DNA of 64,000 nucleotides from Nissolia schottii (GCA_003254905.1 QANU01068893.1:111750-175749); one strand, 5' to 3'. Positions 27,954 through 41,935 are shown, counted from the stretch's first letter. Notes: a model not told the origin generated them from the letters alone. A program made the numbers and translations.

Positions 27954-30258
27954 GACAACAATTTTTTTCTTTTCAATGGCTGATGAAACCACTACAAGAC
28001 ATAGCTGTCATCTATCCTGCCCTGGACTTCTATGCAAATTATTTTGTCTGTTCTCAAAATTCAAAATGTTGGAACATTCCTTCGATATCTTAGTAACAGT
28101 GCCATAAGGACAGGATTTTGAAGTCTGCCTTTTGTGCTTGTGAAGTCAGTTGAAAATTTTGATTAGTAACACTTGCCATAAGTAAACCAATCTGATTAAG
28201 AATCAAGCTTAAAATATATAATGATATTATTACGCCAATCCACATTGTAGTGAAACAATTATGACTTACTACAAAGATTGCATCATGCGTACGGTTGTCG
28301 ATTTGATAATGTACATATTTACACTTACATGCTCTTCTATAAGCCATTGGATGGATATTTTTATCAGTCAGTACCTTGGAAGGAAAAAAAAAACATTATC
28401 ACGTTATATTTTTTATTTGTCCCGTGCATGTGAGTTATTGTTACAAAATAAAGAAATGAACATTATTATTGAACACTTATATGTATGTACACGCACATGA
28501 TTAATATTACTCATAAGTTTGATAATGTTTGTTTCGCTTTCTTATGTTTATTTTTCTGCTAGGATAACTGTTATTTGTTTTATCATTGTCCCACTTTGAT
28601 ATTAGAATAATCGAGATGATTTCATATTACAATTTCATATTTTTGCAAATCACTAGGGTGTGTTTGAAATTAAAAGATGAGAAATTATTTAAATTAAATT
28701 AAATTTATTTATAAATTAATTACCATGTTTAAAATTAAACATATAAAATGAAATTTGATTTTATTAATTTATATTTCTATCCTTATTAAAATAAGAATTG
28801 ATTTTAAAAAAATATTCTTTTTAAATAATATTTTTTGTAAAAAGAAAAAAAATTAAAATATGATAAATAGAGTTTGTAAATTTAATAGAATAGATAAAAT
28901 AGTTGGTTAAAATGAAATTAATTCCAAGCAAACTCATAAATTAAAAAAGTTAAATCAATTACATTTTGTTAAAATATCTAACACAATACGTGGTGAAATT
29001 TTATTTACATATCAAATCATTTCTCATCTGGTAAGATCCAAAGACGCCGTACATGACAAGCGGTGTATTATCGTTAGGTAGAAAGCATGCACAAGACAAT
29101 AAATGAAGCATGTGGCAATCGGATGTTTCAAACAGCAGACCTCAAAAATAAGCAGCAAAACTAACAGAATTCAAGGGGTCTATGATCGAAAGACACCCTA
29201 AATGACAAGCGGTGTATTATCTTTAGGTAGAAAGCATGCACAAGACAATAAATGAAGTCTGTGGCAATCGGATGTTTCAAACAGCAGACCTCAAAAATAA
29301 GAAGCAAAACTAATGGAATTCAAGGGGAACTGAATGAAGGCTTTCTTTACATCAAGAAATTCATACGGCAGGGCAACCAAGACTTTTTCCTTGGTTGGCA
29401 TAGCGTGTTAGCAAACTAAGCCCACGATCAAGATAACATACCAATGGGATTTGATTATTGAGAATAAGAGAATCTTTGATTCAAGTTGATCCAGATGGAA
29501 CTTCCTGTAGTACTACTAGTTTTCATAACCCCTTTTGCCACTAAATCTATTATTAAAAAATCTTAATATAATAGAACATTGTTGGCCTCCGGTATTTGAT
29601 AAGCAACTTTTAAGCCAGTAGCACTATTATCCACAATGATTTAACTGCAAATTTTTAAGGAAAAAGTATATAATAATGAAGCAAATGAATGTTACCGTCC
29701 TCAAATTGGTCCGGATACTACTCTCAAACTTTTAATAACAGAAATAAATGTAAAGGCAGCATTTCGCCCTTCAATCAAACATGAACATATTATCAACTTG
29801 AAACTATGAATGTATAACACAACCAAATAAGCTTAAATCTTGGATGAGTACAAAGATATTAACAAACCCGCACCAACACAATCACACTATCTGCTGCGTA
29901 TCACAAATATCAACTTGCAAAAAAGAGAAAAGGAGGGATACAGCTAGCTATACAACCACACAACCACTCAAAGAAAAGCTGAAGGTTAGCTCCAAGTTAA
30001 ATTGTCTTCCCTTGCCTGCCTTCTTAGCCGATCTCTCTATGCATAGAATACAACAGTCTAGGTCAGATGCATACCGGTTCCCTTAAATTCTTTTCTTACT
30101 CTCAATCCATGAACAATGGTCGTTGGCATGCCAGTTACAATCTTATAATCAATTTGGGGGGGAAAAGGGAAAAGTAATAGATAAAAAAATCAACATAAAA
30201 GGGGCAGAAGAATGATGGTATGGAAGTTCACTCCTCAGTACCACTGCAATAGATTTTG
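27954..30258. other. Convergent intergenic region, mTERF4 and MAP70
   Basis: Holds the 3' ends of both genes. The middle (28650-29000) is extremely AT-rich. A tandem duplication lies at 29041-29327. No open frame with recognisable similarity was found. Confidence 0.55.
29041..29327. repeat. 149-bp tandem duplication
   Basis: Two units start with AAGAC at 29041 and 29190 and share long identical words such as TAGAAAGCATGCACAAGACA and ATCGGATGTTTCAAACAGCA. By eye they differ at about a dozen positions. Neither strand has a continuous frame. The unit is less AT-rich than its surroundings, so it may come from a former gene or repeat. Confidence 0.9.
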
Positions 30259-33200
30259 TCATTGGGTGCTGCGTGTTAATCCACCCCGTGTCACGCTTCT
30301 GTGCAAATGTAGGACTCCCGGTCAGTCATTCAAGTTATTAGGGGTAAAGTAGAAAAAGTGAAAAGAGGTGAACAAAAGAAAGCAAAAAGCAGTAATATAC
30401 ACCTGGAAATTATAGTATAGAAAAAAAAATTCAAATAACAAATTATTCAGGGATTTCGAGCATGTACAGTTTGGCAGTATAGTCAACAATTCAGGAATTT
30501 TCTATTTCAAGAAACAACATGCAAGTTGAAATAAGCACTGGCAAGGCATATGAAAATAAATCCTTTACTGTGTGTCATGTTGGACCTTTTGACAAATAAA
30601 TGCAAATCTAGTTTGAGTTTGGTACAAGCAATGATAATCAGGTTAAGAAAGAATGAAGCAAAGAGATTAAATCAAATAAGCAGTGACAAGTAAGAAGACA
30701 ACATAATGAGAAATGTGATAGTAACATCTTAATAGAGTTTACTGTTAAGATGTTTAAAAAGTTTAGCATAAATGCAAAGAATCATAAAGTATAAGTTGTG
30801 ACCGATAAAGAAGTTCTTCCTCTATCTGTGCACGTAAGGTAAACTTCTCGATACACATCACTAGGTTACAACCCAAGGCTTTTCTTCTTAATTAAAACTT
30901 AATTACCAAAACAAGAAGTCAGCTTAAAAACAAAATTGTCTATCAGGTAGTAGACTAGTGGTGATGTTCAGTGTGAAGATAGACCATAAACAACTGCAAA
31001 AGTGCAGAAAAAAGTAAGCCATTGCAGTCCTTTGAATGAAAAGGGTGTGTGTGTGTGTGCGCGCGTGTATTGTATGTATATGTATGTCGATACAAGAAGT
31101 AGACCTTAAAACAAAGATAACTAAGTACCTTCCAGAAATGAGTTGTTGCTGAGCACTGTTCATAGGGCCCTTTACACTACTGAACCGCTTTGCTCTGCTC
31201 TCTTGTTCTTTATCCACACGCATTGCAGCTACCTCCTTCTCCATGGCAGCTACTTCTCTTCTCATCTTCTTTGCCTCTACTTCCATGGCTTTAGTCAATG
31301 TATCTACCTTCTTTGCTAGCATCTGACAGATAACAACCATTAGCAACAATTAGCTATCATAAATTAGAAGTCTAAGATTAATATCCAAAAACAACATATA
31401 AAATAAATACTAACCTCAATGGCATCATCTTTATCTTTTAGGCTTTGGTCTTTCTCATGACCAGCTTTCCTCAACGCTAAGACCTCTTTCTGCAGCAAAT
31501 CATACAAAACTCCTGGAACACTATCCTCTGTCTCCACCACTGGGAAGTCATTTTGCTTATCATCTGAATCTCCTTTCCAATTATCTTTTTCTACTCTCTC
31601 TTTGGTTTCTTCAGAAGACTGGTTGAATGAGTAACTTGGAGGTTTTCCATTTAGAAGAATTTTACTCCTTTCTAGTGACCTTGTGCCACCATCAAAAGAT
31701 TTAGATGTGCCTTTAGCATTCTTCAAAACTGTGCTGGATGACACAGAGGATCTCAGTTGAAAGGATGATGTTCTCTTAGGTAAAAGCCCATTAGAAGTCA
31801 GTTTTGAGATGTTATCAGCTCCACCTAGGGATTGACGTCGAGAAGGTCCATTGCTAGCACTTCTTCCCTCTGGGGTGCCGCGATTAATACTGTTAGACGT
31901 GTCTCTCAAACTCTCTTGTAGCACTTTAAGCCGTAATTGAAATTTTTCCTGAAAATTGTAAAAGATTTACCTTGAGTTACGGCAGAACTAATCTCCTAAA
32001 TTAATACATGTGCTGTAAAACCATAGTATTACTTTTAACTGGGCTTCAGACTTAGCAGCCCGCTCAGCTATAGCAAGCTTGTCTCGAAGTTGCTGCATCT
32101 CTCCCTGTAAAGATGTAGTTCAGTAAAAGAAAAGAAACTGTATTAAAGTGAAGGTAAATGAAAAAAAAGATGAGCTAACGAAGCTTAAATTCCAAAGGAA
32201 CCAGAAGGATAAGATGAATTAATATTTACCTGCAAGAATCTTCTTTCTTCAAGCCATTGTTTGACAGGCATGACTTTGTCGTTGGCATCTTTCCATTCAT
32301 TCGCCACCACTACAGCTACTCTGTTTGCTGTAACCTTGGCACGGGCTAACTCCCGGTCAAGAGTTTTTCTTTCTTCCTAAAATATATATATATATATATA
32401 AAATAAAAATTAAAAAAAAAACCTTGCAGCTATGAATATGATCTTAATTATAGGCTATATCATAATCAAGAGTAAAGCAACTAGGACAGCAAACTTGGTG
32501 AACTTGATAAATTACATTCATCTCTTGAACTTTCCGCTGATAATCTCTCACAGCATTTGCTGCAGCACCACCTGCAAGGACAGCCTCTTCAAGCTCTCTT
32601 ACAGTCTGGGTAAGCTTTTCAACCTCAGCTACCTTCTGTCTATGCATTTTGTCCAAAATTTTATTCTCTTCCTGGGAGTGGTGATGATGAGAACATACAA
32701 GTTACTTGATTATGGTAACAGTAAACTTACAAAGAGAGAAACATCATGCAAGATTGCAAATACCTGGCAAATCTCAATCTGTTTCATTAGCTCTTGATTT
32801 TTATTTTGGAGATCATCCACCATGGAGGCCTTCGCCAAGGCAACCTGAACAGTCCTCTCAGCTTCAAGAAGTGCTGCTTCTTTGGATTTGGTAAGCCGAT
32901 CTAAAGCTTTGTTATCATCTTGAAGTTTAGCAATCTGCAAGAAATAAATGGAAGAAAATAAGACCATATATCACCTATGATAAGCCAGCTTCAGTCCCCT
33001 TCATCAGTCTTTTCTCCAGGGGACTATCATTTGAAGTAGAAGAACAAGGTTATACCTCTTGCCGAGCAAGCTTTAGTTCAGCCTCAAGAGGAGCAAGAAT
33101 GGCTTCTATAGGAGGCATGTCATCATCCTTCTGAGCTGCATGGACCCTTCTAAGAGTGGCTTCAGCTGCAAACTGAGCTGCCATTGATGCTTTCTTCTCA

Positions 33201-34408
33201 TCATTGATTTTCTTTATTTCAAGATTCTGCAAGAAATACTCAGTTCAGTAAACAGATCATGCAATCTGAGAAAAAGACTCATTACAGAAGTTCATTGAAG
33301 CGCCAAGCAATACTTTGCTCTCTAGAAGGGACTCTGTTAACTTCAGCTTCTCCTCAACCCTTGACAAATCTTCAGTAAGCTACAGTGAGAGCAAAAAACA
33401 GAAAACTAATGTTACATTTCAAGTTTACACAAAACAATGAAACTATGCATTCATAAGAAGAACGCAAAACAAGTAGCAGAAACATGAACAAGTGGAAGTA
33501 TGGCAAAGGGACAACAAGTTCTAAACTCAAGTAACCATGTAAGAACAATGCAAAGAACGATTAAGCAAAGATATAAATGAAATCATTACAACAATAAGGT
33601 GAATAGAATAAACCGACAAAGGAACCCCACCCCCTAAAATTAGCCAAAATATAATTACCGCATAAACATATGAAACAAATGCCATAATGACTTTACAAAA
33701 CAATAAAAAAAAATTATTACATAACATCAAAAGCACTGAAAGAAAAATCAAATCTACATTACCAACATGTAAACACAGGAATATCCATAGTTCTTGCAAA
33801 AAAGAATACCATATTTTTTTCCTCTCTAATAGATAACGAATAAATCATACACATTGTCCGGTGCAAAAGTAAAAACCGTAGAAATTAGTAACAAATTTCC
33901 CATGGTTCTAACAGAAACACCGCGATCAATTTGGAAACTCGAAATTATTTTATTACTACGAAACCGAAAATTGAAAAAAATAATAATAAAATGGAAAATA
34001 GAGGTAACCTCTTCAACGGCTTTTTCTCTGAGCCGTTCCGAATGCCTCAGGGCTTTGATCTCCGCCTGCGCCTCCGATAGTTCTCTGTCCTTATCTGTGA
34101 ACACAAACAAACACACACAAACAGAGAGAAACACATCACAACCAACAACACGAAGCAAAATCAGCTCAAGAACTAGCCAGATCGAGCCGCATTTTCGCAC
34201 CTCTAACTTCATTCTCGAGCCGATTGAGCTCCACCTTCACCGGATCCGAACCGTGAAGCAGGTTCATGAACTCGTCCGCGTCCAGGCTCGGCCTCATCGA
34301 AGCCCTCCTCCGCGACGAGCTCTTCCCTTCCTTGAACGACGCCGACACCGTCAAAGGCGCCGGCGTCGCCGCCGCCTCCGCTCCTCCGTCGCCGGAAAAA
34401 TCTGCCAT
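30259..34408 (-). CDS. MAP70: Microtubule-associated protein 70 family
   Basis: Plant-specific coiled-coil protein that binds cortical microtubules and helps shape secondary wall patterns. Eleven exons: 34408-34201, 34094-34009, 33379-33314, 33226-33056, 32934-32764, 32671-32516, 32376-32230, 32104-32033, 31948-31415, 31322-31129 and 30298-30259; all phases agree, giving 614 residues. The N-terminus MADFSGDGGAEAAATPAP leads to SASFKEGKSSSRRRASMRPSLDADEFMNLLHGSDPVKVELNRLENEVR, a family hallmark. Long coiled coils follow (about 60-370; for example EKLKLTESLLESKNLEIKKI). A Ser-rich linker (GPSRRQSLGGADNISK) and a last coiled coil (MLAKKVDTLTKAMEVEAKKM) precede the tail SGRSVTRGGLTRSTQ. The 40-base last exon codes only that tail; reading it in another frame looks like nonsense. 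MAP70-2 is the closest type I recall. Confidence 0.93.
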
Positions 34409-36896
34409 CGCCGATCTAACAGATTCCGAAACCACTCTCTCACACACTAACCTTCACACCTTCACATCCAAATGCTCCAGCTCACCAGGATCCAGCACAC
34501 GGAGATATGTAGGTATTGAAAGAAAATGCAGCGCCGAGAATGAAGAGAAGAAGCGAGAACGGTGGTTTTAGAGAGAGAGAGTGGGAGAGAGCTGGTTTCA
34601 TATTCTGTGGCTCTTTCTCTCTCTAGATTGTGATTTTAAATCTGGCTTTAGTTTTCCCTTTTTTTCAATTTTTTTTCCTTTTTTCTCTGAATGTGTCTTT
34701 AGAGTTAGAGAGAGAAAATGAGACTGAGATTTTGATTTGATTAAATAAATGTGAAGTGATCAGAGAACAGTGCTGTTAAGCAGACCAATACTGAGTGACA
34801 GAGAAACACAGTGACCAACTAAACACACCACACTCTCTCTCTCTCCCCCTCTCTCCCTCTCTCCATCATGTTACTAATTATAAATCTAAAATATCATGGG
34901 GGGTTTGGGTTTAACATAAACCGGTTGCGTAGTGCGCACACCATGTTGCTTCGTGGATGTGGGTGTGTCGTGCGCGCATCCGTGCACGATAGCAGATGGG
35001 ACCCCTTCTACAAGGAACTTAGCTGGTAAAGCGTGTTTCGACAAACTAAGAACATTAGCGTATTTTTATAATGATTTTTAGGAGGTATGGATCAATGGAT
35101 GAACTTGTAGGGCTTAATAATGTGTTTTGTCATTGCCAAAGACCAAAGTTGAATGCCGTGGCTGGGTAAACTGTTTTAATTGATGTTCTTAAATTTGTAA
35201 TTACTGGAAGTGCTAGCGGTTAAGTGAGCAAGAGACCAATTAAATAACATTTGAGGTAGGTAAGTAAAATAACTAGTCCAATAGAAAAAAGAGGATGCCA
35301 AATTAATTAAACTGTCAATTGTCAAATCTCAAAAATAGCTGCAAAAACGTATGACTGTTTATATCAAAGTCCGAAAATTTCCAATTACACTTTCGAGATA
35401 CCGCCGAGAATAGATAATTTCTAAAATTTGAACAAATACCAAAAATTTGGTCCACATTATCCCATCGTATGATCACTCTCCTAAAAATGGTCGGATTGTG
35501 ATAGAATTGGGTAAAGGGCTCAGGAAATTAGAGGTTGTATCGTAAAGAATACTTTTTGATTCAGCATAAGTTGTGTGTGCGCTCTCAGGGAATTTATCAA
35601 ATCACATGGAGGGGCCTTGGTTCCATGCTTGAAATTGGTGCCAAACAAGTATTAAGGGGCCACTACTTTGGAATTGCTTGAAGATGTAGTTCGCCCACAC
35701 AGCAGAATAAAGTGGGTGACATGTTACAATTTCCATTACCATTTAATCAATTAGACTGCTTGTTCATGATGAAGCATTTTCTGCTCCCTATTCTCTTGCA
35801 TTTCCATGACATCTTACATCGCTTCCTGATGCATGATTTTTTTTCTTCAATTTACTGTAACAAGTCTAATATTAATCGACGTAAACTTTGCCACAACCAA
35901 TTTACATCGTAGCAATTTACCTAAGCAACTTTAATCGTACTTGACGTAATCAAATACCCCTAAATACTGTTCACTATCGTTTAAAAGTGCCTAACTGTTA
36001 GAACGCTGTGTTAACTTAAGATTCAGAATGAAAAAGACATCGTTTTTAACAATCCACGTATAAGATGAATGAAACCATGGAATATATGCATTTGCCGTAG
36101 GGCATGTTGGGAGTTTGACAAATAATGGAAGAAAGTGGCACGTAATAGAATAAAAAGGCAAGGGTAAAAATGAACCAGATATTGTTCTCAATTTTGGATA
36201 TTTGATAAGTTTAACAAGGAATATTTAGGAGATTCTGGGTGGAAGGGAGAGAGAGGATTTACCATGAGATTCAAGTATTTTTTTCAAAAACACAATTTGA
36301 AACTTCTAAAGTGAACATTTTCCTATAGATAAAGCAAGAGGATTTACCATTGGATCAACAAATATAAAGAAATACTCAACTCCACTTTGTTAATCCAATT
36401 ATCTAAGGTAAATCCCCTCACTTTTTCACTTTAGCCTCTAAAGTAATATCCTCAATTTAGAAGATCTTTATCCAACAGTGATGAAAGTGAGAATCTACTA
36501 AAAGAACATTTGATTTCATTTTGGGGTCCATGAAATTACATGTTTCACTTCAATCCTGAAATCAAGAAATTAGCAACTTAGTCAATGAAATTACAAAAAG
36601 AACATTCCATCATTTCAAATATGCTTTCATATTCATTTTATGCAAGCAGAACTCTAAATTATGCCACCTGCCATCAGTTGCGACAACCAATTGCCTAAAG
36701 ACTTCATGTAGAAAATTTTGGTATTCAAAACTGAGTAAATATCCAATCAAATAAACTTGAAAACAACAAAATGCATGTAAAAATAAAGACATTCTCAACA
36801 CTTACCGAGTACCAACCTAAGCAACAAAACAGATTAAGAACTAATTCAGTCCATGCTTAACAGACACAATAGTGCCACAACAATAAAACAGCTAAA
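34409..36896. other. Intergenic region between MAP70 and RPS2
   Basis: The MAP70 promoter and leader lie at the left: pyrimidine/purine-rich tracts including a CT-rich run at about 34830-34863 (CACACTCTCTCTCTCTCCCC). The rest up to the RPS2 stop codon has no recognisable gene. Short open frames near 35712 and 36610 lack similarity and composition typical of coding DNA. Confidence 0.55.
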
Positions 36897-38437
36897 TTAA
36901 GCTTCTACCCTCTCCTCCTCCAAGATCAGGGGCTTCCCTGATGGCTTGGAAAGTAAATCAGTGAACTCTTGGAATGGAGATTTGGTGAAGCGAGTCTCCC
37001 TCCAGAAGTCCGGGGTAAGGAAACCATAGGTTAAGAGCAAACACTCGAATGTAGCCTGCCAAAAACCAAGCCATTATGAACACATAAATAGGTAACAAAT
37101 CACATGTTATTTATATCTACTACGTAAGCATTAATTAGTTACTCCAAATTGTCTAAATTAGGCATTCCAAATGCTTATCTTACAAGATTCTTCTACCTAG
37201 CCGAGAGTACATGGGATATTCTTTGTTGTAAATTCGCACAACCAGTTAACAAAGTCAAAAATAGCAAACTACCATCCCCAACTAAAATAGTAATTCATCC
37301 AATATATTAATAGCAGAAGCATACTGTATAGCATAAAGCCGCCAGCGGTGAGAGGAACAATTATAAATGATATGCAATGACTAATTCAATCAAATGGTGG
37401 AAATAAACATCAAATGCAAAAGGTCTAGTACCAATAAAGAGAAAATAAATAAACCGTACAAATAAGGATTCTCCAAGGAAATATGGATAATGATTTAGAG
37501 GATTGTAAGTAAAGCAAATGATGGTTCAATAGCAAAAACCTTTACTAGACATTCAGACGCATAATCAACGCCTATACCACCATATAGCAACAAAATCCTT
37601 TCAATATGCACATCATTTTGCTTAAAATACAACGCAAACATTAACAGGCTTATACAAAATTAAATCAGCACATAACGATCATACATTATAATCCAATTTA
37701 AGCAGAAGCAAAATAATAGGAACAGGAAAGAACAGGGAGAAAAAGGGAAATGACATGATAAAAACACAAACCTTGACGAAATTTCCGAGAGTTTTGGTGG
37801 ATCCTCTGGAAGAAGTGAACACGTCATCGATCCCAGCGAACTGCAACACCTTCTTGGGAACCCTAGCAGCAACGATTCCAGAACCACGAGGGGCAGGGAC
37901 CATGCGGACGGTGACGGAACCGCACTTTCCGGTGACCTTGCAGGGAACGGTGTGTGGCTTCCCGATCTTGTTCCCCCAGTACCCTCTCCTCACCGGAATC
38001 ACCGAAAGCTTCGCAAGGATAATGGCGCCGCGAATGGCGGTGGCCACCTCCTTGCTGCACTTCACGCCGAGTCCGACGTGGCCGTTGCCGTCTCCGACGA
38101 CGACGAATGCCTTGAACCGGGTTCGCTGACCGGCCCGGGTCTGCTTCTGAACCGGCATGATCTTCATGACCTCGTCCTTGAGGCCAGAGGTCAAGGCGTC
38201 AACGATCTGGTGCTCCTTGATTGGGAGCGAGTGAAGGTAGATCTGTTCGAGGCTTTTGATGTGTCCAGCTTTCACAAGGCGGCCGAGCTTCGTCACCGGA
38301 GTCCAGCTCTCTTCCTCGTCGCGACGGCCTCCCCTCCGCCGCCCACCGCGGCCCCTATCGCCTCGCCCGCGCCCGCCGAAGCCACGGCCAAATCCGCCAC
38401 GATCACCACCACGTTCTCCGCCGCCGCGCTCAGCCAT
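36897..38437 (-). CDS. RPS2: 40S ribosomal protein S2 (uS5)
   Basis: Small-subunit ribosomal protein at the mRNA entry channel, needed for decoding fidelity. Two exons, 38437-37772 and 37055-36897, give 274 residues. The N-terminus is the eukaryotic Arg/Gly-rich tail ([20 protein letters not shown], then [18 protein letters not shown]), followed by the S5 N-terminal dsRNA-binding-like domain ([46 protein letters not shown], with residues split over the text) and the S5 C-terminal domain ([33 protein letters not shown]). Exon 2 supplies [19 protein letters not shown] and the tail [10 protein letters not shown]. The intron after FVK is 716 bp. Coding DNA is GC-rich relative to its surroundings. 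Confidence 0.97.
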
Positions 38438-38469
38438 CGTTGAGATGAGTGTGGATGGAGTGTTGAGTG

Positions 38470-38585
38470 GGTAGGGTTTGTGTTTGTTGCAGCAGCGATG
38501 AGAGTAGGGTTTGGGTTTGGGTTTTGATCGTTTATATATGGAAATTTAGTGCTGCCAAATGGATCAAACGGGCCGGGCCCTAATT
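38470..38585 (-). promoter_or_regulatory. RPS2 promoter with telo-boxes and GGCCC motifs
   Basis: On the minus strand, telo-boxes AAACCCTA lie at 38472-38479 and 38515-38522. A TATA-like CCATATATAAACG lies at about 38529-38541 and TTAGGGCCCGGCCCGTT at about 38567-38583. Telo-box plus GGCCC/site II is the standard arrangement for plant ribosomal-protein genes, coordinating them in growing tissue. The 5' leader presumably starts between the TATA-like box and the ATG. Confidence 0.75.
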
Positions 38586-39030
38586 TTTTTCTGACAAAAA
38601 CAAGCTACTTTATTTGATCAAAATAATAGAATTTTCGTTGTAAACACTAAACTATCTTCTTGTCTGCTAAAATGGGATGCTTCATGTACAAGATAACTCA
38701 TCATAGTCACATTTTCTCTCTTCACAGCGAGATTTATGTTTTGACAAGAGACTTGTCTAAATGTTATTATACATGTATTATTCTTGGACTAAAATTGTAG
38801 TATGTTTCATTTCAATTCTTAAAACTAGTAGGGATAGGCACTTTAAACTCTAAGGCCTAATTTAGTACACCGAATAAGATAAGACTCGATAGTATAGTAT
38901 AAGAAATATATTACATAAATTTATATATTATCATGTGTTTGATGCGTCGCATATAATTATATGATTTTATCACATTCAATTTTTGTAATATCAATTTATA
39001 ATTAACTCTATAAAAAAAATAACAAATAGT

Positions 39031-39160
39031 GTCCCGAGTTCGTGACCTTGTGTACGCAGTTATCCCGCTGGGAGACTCACCCGCCATAACCAGGTGCACG
39101 ACTTGGGTTGACCCGCATTAGCCAAGGCTAAGCCTTGGATACCAGGCAGGCGACCTAAAA
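39031..39160 (+). mobile_element. tRNA-derived SINE fragment
   Basis: Begins in a box-B-like GTCCCGAGTTCGTGACC, then GTGTACGCAGTTATCCCGCTG, GACTCACCCGCCATAACC and AGGTGCACGACTTGGGTTG. The first part matches the fragment at 58075-58160. The 5' box-A half is missing here. Confidence 0.5.
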
Positions 39161-40554
39161 ATAATAGATAAATCTAAAATGATATTCAGCACTTCCCAAA
39201 TAAATTATTGTAAAACACAATTTTTTTAAATCAAAATTAAAAAGGATTTATCGTAGAGTTTAAAAAATAAATTATCCAAGGCAAAATTCTCAAATTTTGC
39301 ATAAACTCAAATCAATAAAGAAAAGAATATTTTTCTCCAAAAATGAGTTTTTATTTCTTTGACTTAAATTGATACAAAAAAGAAAATAATGAACATAAGG
39401 TTTGTGAGTAGTTTTTTAATTGATATGTACATTATTTCTTAATCTACGTGCTTTGAATTACCAAAAATACATTGAATTTGAAGAAGAGACAAAAACAAAA
39501 ACAATAATCATGAGAGAAAAAAAAGAGAGGAGAAAAGATAACGCAATGATAATAATTGATTATTATACGATAATAAAAAAAAAGAGGGGATAAGTAAAAA
39601 ATAATTTAAGTTTGAGTAAAAAAAATACTATAAGGTCCAATAAAGTCTCACGAGAAATGATAAGTTAATACGATAATTATAGGATAAAAATAATAAGTTA
39701 ATACACCAAACTTATAATAAAAACTAATTTTATAATATTAATTAATAATATCAAAATTTATACAACGTAACACACGAAACCTAAAAAGATGTAGATGATT
39801 TACTGAATAAATATTTTTTCTCTCGTAAATAAACAAAATAAATATTTTTTTTTCTGAAAGTTAGTTTTTGCAAATATGTAGTTTTTTTAAAAAAAAAGTA
39901 AATTGAAAACTGAAGAGAGAGAGAGAGAGAGAGATAAAATTGATCAAATTAAAATGTAAATAAGGGAGGTTAAACTTTTTTTTTCAGCTTTATATTAATC
40001 ATACTTATATTTTAAAAACAAGATGATATTATAAATAGAACACCATCCAATGACCTCTATTTCAAATTTTAGACATTATAAGCATTCTAAATAATATTTA
40101 TTTTCATTAATTCATTTATCATATCATCATACTTATATATTAAAAATAAATCTCTAAATTAAATGTTTCACCCTTAGAAGTGCTTACAGGCTAGTGAAGG
40201 GATCGGAACCGCACCAATGGACACCCTAATTATGAACCAAAAAATATACTAAAAATAAGATAATGTTACTTTAGACATTTAAAGCATTCTAAATAACATT
40301 TACTTTTTATTTAGTTAGTGATTTTAATTAATTAAATCTAAAATTTGAACTATTAATTAAATATGAAACGTATTAAATTACCGTATTATTCTTTATTTGT
40401 TCAGTTACAATTAAGACTATTAATGAAATTCGTTAATCATTATATTTGTTAAAAGATTATGACAATACAAAGATATGCGTATAAATAAGTAATCATATAA
40501 ACAAGATATAACTATTATCTAATGATGTCAAATTTTGGATAAAAAACTAACTAG

Positions 40555-40615
40555 GGTTGGTCCAAGTGGTAAGCGGCTTATTATCGCTTAAGTAAGGCTC
40601 CGAGTTCGAATGAAG
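40555..40615 (+). mobile_element. tRNA-derived SINE head fragment
   Basis: GGTTGGTCCAAGTGGTAAGC and TTATCGCTTAAGTAAGGCTC, then CCGAGTTCGAAT match the start of the fragment at 58075-58160. Box A-like (GGTCCAAGTGGTAAG) and box B-like (GAGTTCGAA) spacing is that of a tRNA-derived SINE. The body is missing. Confidence 0.5.
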
Positions 40616-41687
40616 AAAATATAATACCGGGTAAGTAATCTAAATAAAAAAATAAAAAAAAATTTGGATGAAGAAAATATATCATCAATATAATATTATA
40701 ATATATAATATCTGCATCAATATATATATATACACACGTAAATATTATAAAGCGAATACGAAAAGTATCATTTTGGTTCTCAACTTTTCTTGTCATTTTT
40801 TCTCTTAAAAAAATTTAGTTTAATAATATTTTGATTGATTAAAATATAAACTAACTACACCATTACATGAAATAACTACCCACTACTCATATTTTTAATT
40901 AATGAAACGTCCTTCTTTCTCTCATTATAAAAAAAAATGCCTTTAAAAGTTTTTATTTTTATTTGTGTTTTGTTCTTTTTAACCCCGTCTTTGGGATTGT
41001 GTGGAGACAGGGAAATAATAATTAAAAAAAAAACCGTGGGCTCATTTTTGTTATATTTGTCTTATAAGTCCAAAAATTGGTGAGTGGTGGCAAATACTAT
41101 GACTTCTTCTATAGCATAAGGATGGTTAAGAATACCATACTTCATTTACAGGTTTGTTGATTCTTCATATGCTGAATTGCATGTGATTGTTGATTGATAT
41201 TATTCTTCTTTACTTTGAGTTGGTTGAATAAACATTGCAGTATTTCTTGATAAAAGTGTATGACTAGAAAGTTAGAAGTAATGTGTGTATGAGAATAATT
41301 AATTTTACGTTTATAATTGATTAATCGCCTTAAAGTTTATAGAGATGAAAACGTTTGCTTTACACTCGCCTCTTGAAGAGGATCTTGTGTATCAGAAAAG
41401 AAAAACAATCTTTGTTGACTAATCGTCTTTAAATTTTAGATTTATAATTCTACAATCTTTGTTGACTAATGAGAGATCCATTTTAAAAATTACAAATAAT
41501 GAAGACGATGACCAATCGCCCGCCTTTTCTTATGCACTTCCGTACATGAAAATATTTGTTTATCAGTGCTGTAAAGTTTGTTCATCTGTGTATGAAATGT
41601 TTGTTCACACTTCTATCATATTTGGTGGACAACTCATAGATACTTTTTTGTGTACAAGTAGCATTGCTCATTTATATATGGGTGATT

Positions 41688-41935
41688 TCTTATCCACCCT
41701 ATGAGATAAATATCTAGTGCTATTTAATTAATCTATTTTTAATAATTTTTACAATTAAATTTATCGATTTTTGTTATTATTTCATATTCTATATGATTGA
41801 AATAAATTTTTCATTAGTCAAATCATTAAAAGAGCTAACTTATAAAAAGTTTAAAGATTTGCGGACCACTTGAGCTTATGATGCACCTCTCTACAAATAT
41901 TATATTGAAAAGTATTAATTTATCAATATTATATA
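41688..41935 (+). mobile_element. Foldback MITE-like element, copy c
   Basis: Matches copies b and d: AGATAAATATCTAGTGCTAT, ATTTCATATTCTATATGAT and GTATTAATTTATCA. It directly abuts the inner edge of block A', about 10 bases from where similarity to the left RPB5 copy stops, so a repeat sits right at a duplication boundary. Confidence 0.5.

Noticed and set aside
33854-34450. 198-codon plus-strand frame over the MAP70 first exons
   Set aside because: It is antisense to well-supported MAP70 exons 1 and 2 and crosses their intron; its sequence has no similarity I recognise.
37952-38443. 163-codon plus-strand frame over RPS2 exon 1
   Set aside because: Antisense shadow of a GC-rich exon encoding an Arg/Gly-rich protein.
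40555-40615. Possible tRNA gene from box A and box B motifs
   Set aside because: No acceptor stem or cloverleaf can be drawn, and related fragments elsewhere show it is a SINE piece.
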